A DNA stretch of 52,184 bases from positions 1-52,184 of the forward strand of contig JAGRBZ010000011.1 in the NCBI GenBank assembly GCA_020433805.1, in the 5' to 3' direction. Source of the DNA: Anaerolineae bacterium. GTDB lineage: Bacteria > Chloroflexota > Anaerolineae > 4572-78 > J111. The translations under genes and the position numbers were made by a program. Shown one piece after another: positions 1 to 6,731 of the stretch (position 1 is its first letter; the number at the start of each line of letters is the position of its first letter). The notes below the pieces were generated by a model, which was not told where the DNA came from, did no database searches, and saw only the letters and a program-made list of their open reading frames with translations.

Positions 1-1893
1 CGGCCAGGGTTCGTTGAATTGCCAGATGCAAAGGCCGCCGGTATGGCTTTTACGCCGCCGTATATGCTCGATAGCAATTTGAAGCGCGGTGGCCTGGGTG
101 AATTGAGAATTGAGAATTGAGAATGAAGAATTGTGAAGCGAGGCCTCATAATTCATAATTCCTAATTCATAATTCGTAATTGAGCCATAGTGTTGGAGTT
201 TGGCGAGATCGGCATTATGGGTGGCCCATTGGCTAGAGTCGATGGGATCGGGCAGGGCGGCGCGAAGGGTGTCGGGATGGGGCAGGGCTTGGAGACCAAA
301 TTCACTAAGAAAGCGCGAGGTCTCATGCTGGTAGCTGTGGAGGGGAGCCTTGCCGTGCCAGACGTGCCAGTTGTGGACATCCCCACCATGAGCGAAATTA
401 GGCGAGGTGGGAATGAAAGGGCGCGTGCCGTCGTAGCGATCAATGACGTTTGCCAGAGTGTTGAGCAAAGGCCGATTGCGCTGTCGGCTGAATTCGTTGC
501 CGCCGCACCAGAGAATAATCGAGGGGTGGTGGCGGGTCTGGCGCACGATAGCACCACATTCGGCTTCAACATGGCTGAGATAGGCGGCGTCGGTTGGGTA
601 CGCACCCAGAAAAACGCAGGCAAAAGGGAACTCCTGCCAGACGAGCAAGCCTAGTTCATCGCACGTATCGTAAAAGGCTTGTTTTTCACGAAGACCGCCG
701 CCCCACACGCGGAGAAGGTTAGCCCCGCTGTCCCGCACTTGTTGTAGTCGTTCTTGATAATCGGCAGGCCGAAGGCGACCGGGAAAGGCATCGGCAGGCA
801 CCCAGTTGAGGCCGCGCATAAATTCGAAATGGTGGTTAAGGCTAATTTGCCAGCGGTTAAACGAAACGGTGCGGAAACCGGTGCGCAGCGTGATTTCATC
901 AAGAGGATGTCCATAGGGATGTATAAGCGTAACGGTCACATTGTAGAGATGCGGAAATCCGCGATCCCACGGCTGCCATAGTTCTACGGCAGGTAATCGA
1001 CAGTAGAGGGATTTATCGAAGCGACCGGCGGGCAAGGTCATCGCAAATGTTTGGGACGGCAGCGGATCGCCCGAAAAGTTGGCCGGGGTGAGCGTGACGA
1101 TGGCTTTCGCCGGTGTAGCCTGGGTGCTGTTGAGGGTCAGGTGCAGTGCGAGATCAGCAGGGACGCTGCCGGTTGAAGGCTCGTTTCCTTCTGACGTGGA
1201 AACGCCGTGGGGCATGGCCGTAACTCCGGCTTCCAAAATGACTACCGGGCCGATAATGTTTAGTTGGACATCATCCCAGATCCCCATTGTACGGATAGGC
1301 GGGGCGAAATCCCAACCGAAAGACATTTGGCATTTTGTAGTGGCTGAACGATCAGGGTAGACGCCGGTCCAACTCCGGTGCAGTTTGGAGGCGATATATT
1401 GCCATCGTTTTTGAAGCCAATTAAGGCTACGACGCGGCAGAGCTGAACTACCCCACACTCGCACGGCGATGTCGATCTGCCCGGTTTGTGCGGCTGATGT
1501 TACGTCAACAATTTGACGAGAGAACATGCCTTCGTGACGGCTGACTTCCTGTCCGTTGATGAAGATGACTGAAAGATAGTCGATGCCTTCAAAAATGAGA
1601 AAAGCCTGAGCCGACGGCGGTAAAGGATCGAGAGCTATCGAGCGCCGGTACCACCAATCCACATTTTCGACCCAGCGGCTGGTTTGATACTGCTCACCAA
1701 AAAAGGGATCAGCAATACGATTGAGAGCCAGTAGATCGGTGCGAACATTGCCGGGTACGGTGGCCGGTAGCCATTCTGATACCTGGTGCAGATCAAACAC
1801 GTTGAATTCAGTAAAGGGTCGGCGTGGCACCTGTCCAAGGTGCCATTGGTTGTCGTTGAGGTTGTCGTTGAGGTTTACTGTATAGTAAGGCAC
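1..1893 (-). CDS. Glycoside hydrolase family 2 beta-mannosidase, partial (3' end beyond left edge)
   Basis: An uninterrupted reading frame of 631 codons runs from a GTG at 1893 to position 1; the C-terminal part lies outside the window. Family GH2 beta-mannosidases hydrolyse terminal beta-mannose from manno-oligosaccharides. Seen in order: an N-terminal jelly-roll with 'DPFFGE' and 'WYRRS', an Ig-like linker region, then the barrel with 'LLRVWGGG', the acid/base motif 'WCGGNE' (Glu codon at 493-495) and the nucleophile motif 'SEFG' (Glu codon at 301-303), ending in 'GLCIWQFNEPWP'. No ATG lies in frame upstream; GTG 1893 is 17 nt after the vapC stop, so transcription with vapBC is possible. 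Odd points: a tandem duplication gives 'NLNDNLND' at the N-terminus, and about 25 residues encoded at 100-184 come from an AT-rich palindromic insertion. Substrate specificity is inferred from family resemblance. Confidence 0.88.
   Translation of the reverse strand, partial: MPYYTVNLNDNLNDNQWHLGQVPRRPFTEFNVFDLHQVSEWLPATVPGNVRTDLLALNRIADPFFGEQYQTSRWVENVDWWYRRSIALDPLPPSAQAFLIFEGIDYLSVIFINGQEVSRHEGMFSRQIVDVTSAAQTGQIDIAVRVWGSSALPRRSLNWLQKRWQYIASKLHRSWTGVYPDRSATTKCQMSFGWDFAPPIRTMGIWDDVQLNIIGPVVILEAGVTAMPHGVSTSEGNEPSTGSVPADLALHLTLNSTQATPAKAIVTLTPANFSGDPLPSQTFAMTLPAGRFDKSLYCRLPAVELWQPWDRGFPHLYNVTVTLIHPYGHPLDEITLRTGFRTVSFNRWQISLNHHFEFMRGLNWVPADAFPGRLRPADYQERLQQVRDSGANLLRVWGGGLREKQAFYDTCDELGLLVWQEFPFACVFLGAYPTDAAYLSHVEAECGAIVRQTRHHPSIILWCGGNEFSRQRNRPLLNTLANVIDRYDGTRPFIPTSPNFAHGGDVHNWHVWHGKAPLHSYQHETSRFLSEFGLQALPHPDTLRAALPDPIDSSQWATHNADLAKLQHYGSITNYELGIMNYEASLHNSSFSILNSQFTQATALQIAIEHIRRRKSHTGGLCIWQFNEPWP
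100..184. repeat. AT-rich palindromic repeat inserted in frame in the beta-mannosidase gene
   Basis: The left half holds three tandem GAATTGA heptamers (100-120) and a degenerate tail to 138. The right half (147-184) holds CATAATTC/CTAATTC-type units whose reverse complement resembles the left half, so the whole could fold back on itself. Composition is sharply more AT-rich than the gene around it. It is translated without a stop into Asn/Tyr/Ile/Ser-rich sequence ('NYELGIMNYE', 'SILNSQF') of a kind I associate with small intergenic repeats, not with GH2 proteins. Confidence 0.7.
1849..1872. repeat. Exact 12-bp tandem duplication at the beta-mannosidase N-terminus
   Basis: GTTGTCGTTGAG occurs twice, head to tail, at 1849-1860 and 1861-1872. 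On the minus strand it encodes Leu-Asn-Asp-Asn twice, lengthening the N-terminal strand of the GH2 sugar-binding domain by four residues without changing frame. It looks like a simple slippage event. Confidence 0.85.
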
Positions 1894-1910
1894 TGATATG
1901 CGTAATATAT

Positions 1911-2375
1911 TCAGGAATACAAGTTGGGGTTATTGATGGCGAGACCTTCTGCCTGAGCGGCCTCTAATAGATCATTATCTGCTGATATAAAAATGACCGG
2001 TTTGAGGTTATGGGTACGGAGTGCTTGATTAAGAAATAAGGCACAGGCAAGATGTACAGCATCATAGCCACGAAGTTTATGATGGGCTGTTAGAATAATT
2101 GCTTCATCAATTAGCTGAGAGGTCAGAGGGAGAATTTGGTATCTTTGTTGGGTATCGGCGGCTAATTTTTTTAGTGCTTTTTGGTAGTTGGTCTGGCTAA
2201 CGGTTTTTTGACGCAACTTACTGGCAAAAGCGGCGGCAATTTCAACCCGCCCAATATCTGATAAGGCGATGATCTGTTCGGGATCATTGTATCGATTTTG
2301 AACCCACATAGAGCCAGTTTCAATAAAGTAGCGTTTTACGAGAGCACTGCTATCGAAATAGTTTGTTTCAGTCAC
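1911..2375 (-). CDS. vapC: VapC-like PIN-domain toxin ribonuclease
   Basis: This 154-residue protein has the size and motifs of a PIN-domain toxin, a Mg-dependent endoribonuclease held inactive by its antitoxin. Acidic residues expected in the metal site are visible: Asp in 'YFDSSALVKRY' near residue 8, Glu in 'GRVEIAAAF' near 46, Asp in 'GYDAVHLA' near 104 and Asp in 'ISADNDLL' near 132. It starts with GTG at 2375, overlapping the end of the upstream antitoxin gene by 8 nt, which implies translational coupling. Its RNA target cannot be read from the sequence. The stop is only 17 nt before the proposed start of the beta-mannosidase. Confidence 0.88.
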   Translation of the reverse strand: MTETNYFDSSALVKRYFIETGSMWVQNRYNDPEQIIALSDIGRVEIAAAFASKLRQKTVSQTNYQKALKKLAADTQQRYQILPLTSQLIDEAIILTAHHKLRGYDAVHLACALFLNQALRTHNLKPVIFISADNDLLEAAQAEGLAINNPNLYS

Positions 2376-2688
2376 CGGTCATTTCACGTCGTTGCTGAAT
2401 AATAATTTCACTAGCCGATTGTCCGCTAGTTTGAAGAGGACGCCAACTTTTATTGTCGGGAAGATTTAAGTTCGCGACAATGGTAGTCATATCTGCTCCC
2501 ACAGTGCCAACTTGATGTAAGACAGCAATCACTTGTTCCGGAGAAGCTGGTGAGGGCGTAGCCGTCACAAGTGGTGAAGTTTCCTCCAAACGCCCTAAAC
2601 CTAATTCCAGGATATGGGCTAACTCTTTTTGATATGGCCGTAACCGTTGGTAGAGTTCTGAAGAGATTTCTATTTCTATGGTTTCCAT
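2368..2688 (-). CDS. VapB-like antitoxin partner of the PIN toxin
   Basis: A 106-residue protein beginning 'METIEIEISSELYQRL', with a short beta strand and helices ('ELAHILELGLGRLEE') typical of small antitoxins found next to PIN toxins. The ATG at 2688 is preferred over an in-frame ATG at 2712 because an AAGGATG Shine-Dalgarno-like sequence lies about 10 nt upstream of it. The C-terminal half would wrap the toxin. Assignment rests mainly on size and on the 8-nt overlap with vapC; I do not recognise a standard DNA-binding fold, so autoregulation is only inferred. Confidence 0.7.
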   Translation of the reverse strand: METIEIEISSELYQRLRPYQKELAHILELGLGRLEETSPLVTATPSPASPEQVIAVLHQVGTVGADMTTIVANLNLPDNKSWRPLQTSGQSASEIIIQQRREMTGD

Positions 2689-2794
2689 TGTTAAACCATC
2701 CTTTTTATTCATCCCACCTGTATAAAATTGTAATAAGGCGAGCCTAGCCTGTCAAGGGAGGGTTTTTTCATTTTAGGCATAATGTGATTTCAGT

Positions 2795-2875
2795 AGTGAC
2801 AGTCACCTAAGTACGGTAAATTGATCTGCATGAGCTACACAAACATTGATTTATCGACATAGGCGACTGTCATCT
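2795..2875. repeat. Small palindromic dispersed repeat, copy 1 (GGTGAC family)
   Basis: The arms AGTGACAGTCACCTA (2795-2809) and TAGGCGACTGTCATCT (2860-2875) form an imperfect inverted repeat around about 50 bp. The reverse complement resembles the copy at 21191 across the arm and into the core (a shared TAAATCAAT), and one end matches the copy at 6363. It lies between the antitoxin gene and the aldo/keto reductase gene and carries no reading frame. Such elements are typically REP- or MITE-like. Confidence 0.65.
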
Positions 2876-2888
2876 GGTTTCAAAAATT

Positions 2889-3872
2889 TTAACTATGTCC
2901 CAGAATAGGATGGGGTTGGTAAGGCTCTTCAAGCTGCTGGCATTCTTCAGGTGTCAGCGAAACGTCTAGGGCGGCCACGGCTTCTTCCAGATGGTGCATC
3001 TTGCTGGCTCCAACAATCGGAGCGGCTACACCGGGTTGGTGCAGCAGCCAAGCCAGGGCAATCTGGGCCGGTTTAACCCCTTTTTGATCCGCAAGCGCAA
3101 CAGCACGATCGACGATGTCGAAATCAGTATCAGTGTAGTACATATCATGAGCAAAGTTATCGGATTTGGCGCGGGTAGTGGGGCCGCTGCTTTCGCCGCG
3201 TTGACGGTTGCCGGCCAAAAAGCCGCGAGCCAGCGGACTCCAGGGGATGAGGCCGACTCCTTCGGCGACACACAGCGGATTCATCTCGCGTTCTTCTTCC
3301 CGATAAACCAAATTGTAGTGATTTTGCATCGAGACGAAGCGGGTCCAGCCGTGAATGTCGGCTAAATATTGGGCCTTCGAAAATTGCCACGCAAACATGC
3401 TCGACGCCCCGATGTAGCGCACTTTGCCCGATTTAACGACATCGTGCAGCGCTTCGAGGGTCTCCTCGATAGGCGTCTCGTAGTCCCAGCGGTGGATTTG
3501 ATACAGGTCGATGTAGTCCATACCGAGACGTTGCAAGGAAGCATCGACGGCCTCGAAGATGTGTTTGCGGGATAGACCGCCCTGGTTGGGTTTGTCACCC
3601 ATCGGGAAGTAGACTTTGGTCGCCAGTACATATTCGTCGCGACGCGCAAAATCACGTAAAGCGCGGCCTACAACTTCTTCACTGACGCCGAGCGAGTACA
3701 TATCGGCGGTGTCGAAGAAGTTGATGCCCATTTCCAGAGCACGTTTAATAAAGGGACGGCTTTGGTCTTCAGACAACACCCAATCGCGCCAGTCGGGCGT
3801 GCCGTAGGTCATCGTGCCCAGGCAGATGCGAGAGACTTTTAGGCCGGTGCGGCCGAGATTGGTATATTCCAT
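2889..3872 (-). CDS. Aldo/keto reductase (YajO-like)
   Basis: A complete 327-residue NADPH-dependent aldo/keto reductase of the (beta/alpha)8 type. The catalytic tetrad is intact: Asp54 and Tyr59 in 'FDTADMY', Lys86 in 'LATKV' and His127 in 'YQIHRWDYETPIEET'. The cofactor-binding C-terminus with 'PIVGASK' is present. From memory the sequence closely resembles E. coli YajO, including 'GKVRYIGASSMFAWQ' and 'MQNHYNLVYREEERE'; the physiological substrate is unknown. The ATG is preceded by a strong GGAGGA site. A perfect 9-bp inverted repeat 26-58 nt upstream may be an operator. It is monocistronic, separated from both neighbours by more than 100 bp. Confidence 0.93.
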   Translation of the reverse strand: MEYTNLGRTGLKVSRICLGTMTYGTPDWRDWVLSEDQSRPFIKRALEMGINFFDTADMYSLGVSEEVVGRALRDFARRDEYVLATKVYFPMGDKPNQGGLSRKHIFEAVDASLQRLGMDYIDLYQIHRWDYETPIEETLEALHDVVKSGKVRYIGASSMFAWQFSKAQYLADIHGWTRFVSMQNHYNLVYREEEREMNPLCVAEGVGLIPWSPLARGFLAGNRQRGESSGPTTRAKSDNFAHDMYYTDTDFDIVDRAVALADQKGVKPAQIALAWLLHQPGVAAPIVGASKMHHLEEAVAALDVSLTPEECQQLEEPYQPHPILGHS

Positions 3873-3897
3873 TGTGTTCCTCCGAATGTGAAACGTT

Positions 3898-3930
3898 TAT
3901 TCGTTAAATGCGTTTGTAAAGTAACGAATA
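3898..3930. promoter_or_regulatory. Operator-like inverted repeat upstream of the aldo/keto reductase
   Basis: TATTCGTTA (3898-3906) and TAACGAATA (3922-3930) are perfect 9-bp inverted repeats separated by 15 bp. A second, nested pair, AAACG (3891-3895) and CGTTT (3911-3915), overlaps the first. The site lies 26-58 nt upstream of the reductase start codon, where a repressor or activator would act. No regulator gene is adjacent. Confidence 0.45.
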
Positions 3931-3991
3931 TAGTAAGCTTATTGGATCAATGGGGCAAATAGAATTGAAATTTGAAAGCGTAAAAAGTCTA

Positions 3992-6220
3992 TTACTTTGA
4001 TGTAGGCAGTGTTGGATCGAACTGCCGATCAGTAGGGAAGGTTACCGTAAAACGGCTGCCCTGGCCGGGTTGGCTGTCGACGGTGATTTTTCCTTCGTGA
4101 AGAGTAACCAATTGATGCACTAAAGATAGACCTAGTCCGGTTCCTTCGTATTCGCGAGCAAGGCGATTGTCGAGCTGTACAAAGGGGTCAAAAAGGTGGT
4201 CGATTTGGTCGGGGGCAATGCCGATGCCGGTATCCCAAACGGTAAAATGGAGCAAGGCATTGTCGACGTCGGTTTCAACCTCCAGGCCAATCGTTCCGCC
4301 TTTATCGGTAAACTTGACAGCATTGCTTAATAAGTTGACTAAAATTTGTTTTACACGCCGGTGGTCGGCCTGAAAATACATGATTTTTTGGTCGAACTTG
4401 TACGAGATTTTGATCTCTTTTTTGTAGGCCGTCTGTTTGATAATTCTGAGACTGGCCTGGCAAATGTCCTCAACCACCACCAGGCTGATTTCTAAATTTA
4501 GCTCGCCGGCTCCAATCTTGGCCAGGTCAAGAATCTCATTAATTAATAAAAGAAGGTGACGTCCACTTTCTTCTATAATGTTTAAGGATTTCATCTGTTT
4601 GTCGGTAAGAGAACCGTACACTTGTTCAAGCAAAGCTTCAGACATGCCTAAAATGGCGTTGAGTGGTGTTCGCAACTCGTGGCTCATGCTGGCTAAAAAC
4701 TCATCTTTAAGGCGGGCGGCTCGGGCTAATTGGATATTGGCGTCGCGTATTTCAGCCGTTCGCTCCTCGACGCGGTGGGTCAGTAAGGCACGCTCTGTTT
4801 CTAACGCATCTTGGGCTTGTTTACGCTCGGCAATTTCTCGTTGTGCCTGTTGGTACAACTGGGCATTTTCAATGCCTATTGCCAGTTGATCGGCCATGGC
4901 TTGGGCCAGCTCTAAATCTTCCTCTGTATAGCGATTAGCCCGACAACTTCCGATGTTCCATGTACCCATAGACTGCTGTTTCACGAGAAGTGGCAAGATC
5001 ATAATTGATTGAACACCTGCGGCCCAAGTAATGTCTTTTATCGCGTTTAAATCCGTTGGATTTTTGTATAACTGAGGTTGCTGTGTTTTGACAACCTGAC
5101 CCGATGTTGAACCTTCGAGTGGAAATGTTGACCCGATAGCCGGTTCGACAATACCGGCTGTGTAAACAATATGAAACAAGGTTTCTTCAAGCAAGGCAAT
5201 CGACATTCTATCATACGGAAGGAGGCGGTTTGTGTGCTGGGCAAAGGAGCGATAAATGTCATCAAGATTGAGGCTTGCCGACAAAGCGCGATCCAATTCG
5301 TAAAGAACTGCTAATTGCTTTGTTCGCTGCTGGGTTACGTGGTAGAGCTGCGTTATTTCTGTTTGAAGTTTTTTACTGGCAGTGATATCGCTGATGATGC
5401 CGTAGATAACCGTACCCTCGCTATCGACTTCTGTACGAGCGCTATCTCTTATCCAAAGAACATCTCCATTGGCCAGTACAATGCGGTATTCAATTTCGCT
5501 ATTTTTAGCTTCGCTTAATCGTTTTGCTTGCGTGGCCGCGATGTTTTTATCCTGGGGATGGATAACATGATTAGGCCAAAATGACCAATCACTAAGGAAT
5601 TTCTCCAATGCGTAGCCGGTTAGTGTCGAAAAACTGGGTGCAACATAGAGATTTTTGTAGCTACCGTCCGGGGTTAGTCGTGTCATGTAAACATGATCAC
5701 TAATTGATGTAATCACTCGCCGAAAACGGGCCTCGCTTTGGCGCAGTTCTTCCTCTGCTTTTTTCCGCTGTGTAATATCACGAAGAATCACGATGGCTTC
5801 ACTATCCGATATTTTTACCATGCGCGACTCACGATAGCGCCGTTCACCATCAATTGTCAGTTCATATTCTGTGGTAGATAATTGACCGGTCTCTATGGTA
5901 GAGCGGATTTGTTGGATTTCCCAGTTGGCTAAATCGGGAGGAAGAACGTCTTGAATGCGCTTTCCAATCAACAAATGTGGGGGGTGAAACAGCTTGAATT
6001 CTTTTGGAACGTTGACATCAATATAATAGCCATTTTTGTCAATGCGTAAAATGGCATCAGGGATAGCTTCTATTAGCGCTCGATTTCTATTCTCACTGGT
6101 AACAAGATCATGCTTTGTTTTTGTTTGCTTGGCAGCTAATGACTCTAATTCTGTAACCCGTTTTCGTAATCGAGCTAAATCCTTTATGCGTTGCGTTTTT
6201 GCTTTTTTGCTATCTGGCAT
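3992..6220 (-). CDS. Hybrid-input sensor histidine kinase (PAS-PAS-GAF-HisKA-HATPase)
   Basis: A 742-residue cytoplasmic kinase with no clear transmembrane segment. In order: an N-terminal coiled coil (about 5-45), a PAS domain (about 45-150), a second PAS/PAC domain (about 160-285, with 'YRIVLANGDVLWIRD'), a GAF domain (about 300-455), a coiled coil (460-505) and the HisKA domain with phospho-acceptor His514 in 'FLASMSHELRTPLN'. The ATPase domain follows, with the N box around 629-633 ('NLLSNAVKF'), 'DTGIGI' from 663 and 'GTGLGL' near 693. All catalytic boxes look intact. There is no receiver domain and no response regulator nearby, so its partner is elsewhere. A consensus-like promoter lies at 6304-6332. 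It is divergent from a second kinase at 6732. Confidence 0.93.
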   Translation of the reverse strand: MPDSKKAKTQRIKDLARLRKRVTELESLAAKQTKTKHDLVTSENRNRALIEAIPDAILRIDKNGYYIDVNVPKEFKLFHPPHLLIGKRIQDVLPPDLANWEIQQIRSTIETGQLSTTEYELTIDGERRYRESRMVKISDSEAIVILRDITQRKKAEEELRQSEARFRRVITSISDHVYMTRLTPDGSYKNLYVAPSFSTLTGYALEKFLSDWSFWPNHVIHPQDKNIAATQAKRLSEAKNSEIEYRIVLANGDVLWIRDSARTEVDSEGTVIYGIISDITASKKLQTEITQLYHVTQQRTKQLAVLYELDRALSASLNLDDIYRSFAQHTNRLLPYDRMSIALLEETLFHIVYTAGIVEPAIGSTFPLEGSTSGQVVKTQQPQLYKNPTDLNAIKDITWAAGVQSIMILPLLVKQQSMGTWNIGSCRANRYTEEDLELAQAMADQLAIGIENAQLYQQAQREIAERKQAQDALETERALLTHRVEERTAEIRDANIQLARAARLKDEFLASMSHELRTPLNAILGMSEALLEQVYGSLTDKQMKSLNIIEESGRHLLLLINEILDLAKIGAGELNLEISLVVVEDICQASLRIIKQTAYKKEIKISYKFDQKIMYFQADHRRVKQILVNLLSNAVKFTDKGGTIGLEVETDVDNALLHFTVWDTGIGIAPDQIDHLFDPFVQLDNRLAREYEGTGLGLSLVHQLVTLHEGKITVDSQPGQGSRFTVTFPTDRQFDPTLPTSK

Positions 6221-6303
6221 AGGTTTTTAACCAATTATAGTTAACAAGTAGAGGCGATTGAAGTCGATTCCCACAGCCATTTATAGTTAACTTCTAACTT
6301 TTG

Positions 6304-6332
6304 ATTATAAAGAGATTATTTCTTTTTATCAA
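6304..6332 (-). promoter_or_regulatory. Sigma-70-type promoter for the PAS-PAS-GAF kinase
   Basis: Read on the minus strand, TTGATA (6327-6332) is followed after exactly 17 bp by TATAAT (6304-6309), about 85 nt upstream of the kinase start codon. Five of six -35 bases and all -10 bases match the housekeeping consensus. Confidence 0.6.
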
Positions 6333-6362
6333 ACAAAACAGAGTTGTATTTACTCAGCAGAC

Positions 6363-6447
6363 GGGTGACTGACACTTAATCGGGGTAATTGTAGCGTTAG
6401 ATTCCACGCAATGTTCACTATTTGAGCAAAAGTGCCAGTCACCTAAG
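6363..6447. repeat. Small palindromic dispersed repeat, copy 2 (GGTGAC family)
   Basis: GGGTGACTGACACTTA (6363-6378) and AAGTGCCAGTCACCTAAG (6430-6447) form an imperfect inverted repeat around a core of about 50 bp. The right arm shares CAGTCACCTAAG with copy 1 at 2795. It lies between the two divergent kinases, with no coding capacity. Confidence 0.65.
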
Positions 6448-6584
6448 CCGTTAGTTACACCGGGTTTATATGATTATAGCAGATAAGGGTTCTCGCGTGG
6501 ACGCTATTAATCATTAATTTAATGTAGCCTTGAGTCTTTAGTCAGGTTTCTCTTCTTAGAATTTCCTTCTCTCTCTTTCTTCGA

Positions 6585-6590
6585 TATAAT
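6585..6590 (+). promoter_or_regulatory. Possible -10 box for the PAS-GAF kinase
   Basis: A perfect TATAAT lies about 140 nt upstream of the kinase start codon. The sequence 16-18 bp upstream is a CT-rich run and does not resemble TTGACA, so this is a weak candidate that might need an activator. Confidence 0.25.
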
Positions 6591-6731
6591 TGGTGTACAG
6601 CCGATAAGAAATAACTATCACAGCCATATTTATAATCTTATAAAATTCCAGTGTACCTCACAGCTTTTTCTGTGTCATAGTAGATAACGTATATTTGCCT
6701 TTTGAGACCACCGAACGCTCGAGGCTCTTTT

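Larger units (their letters stand above)
6221..6731. other. 511-bp divergent intergenic region between two kinase genes
   Basis: The region holds the promoter of the minus-strand kinase (6304-6332), one copy of the GGTGAC palindromic repeat (6363-6447), and a TATAAT hexamer at 6585-6590 facing the plus-strand kinase but with no convincing -35 box. I see no further gene or RNA. Confidence 0.5.

Noticed and set aside
100..120. CRISPR-like or phase-variation tandem repeat
   Set aside because: The units are seven bases, only three are exact, and there are no spacers; the right half is an inverted rather than direct copy.
190..654. Open frame on the plus strand across the beta-mannosidase region
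   Set aside because: It is antisense to a GH2 frame with intact catalytic motifs and shows no domain or ribosome site.
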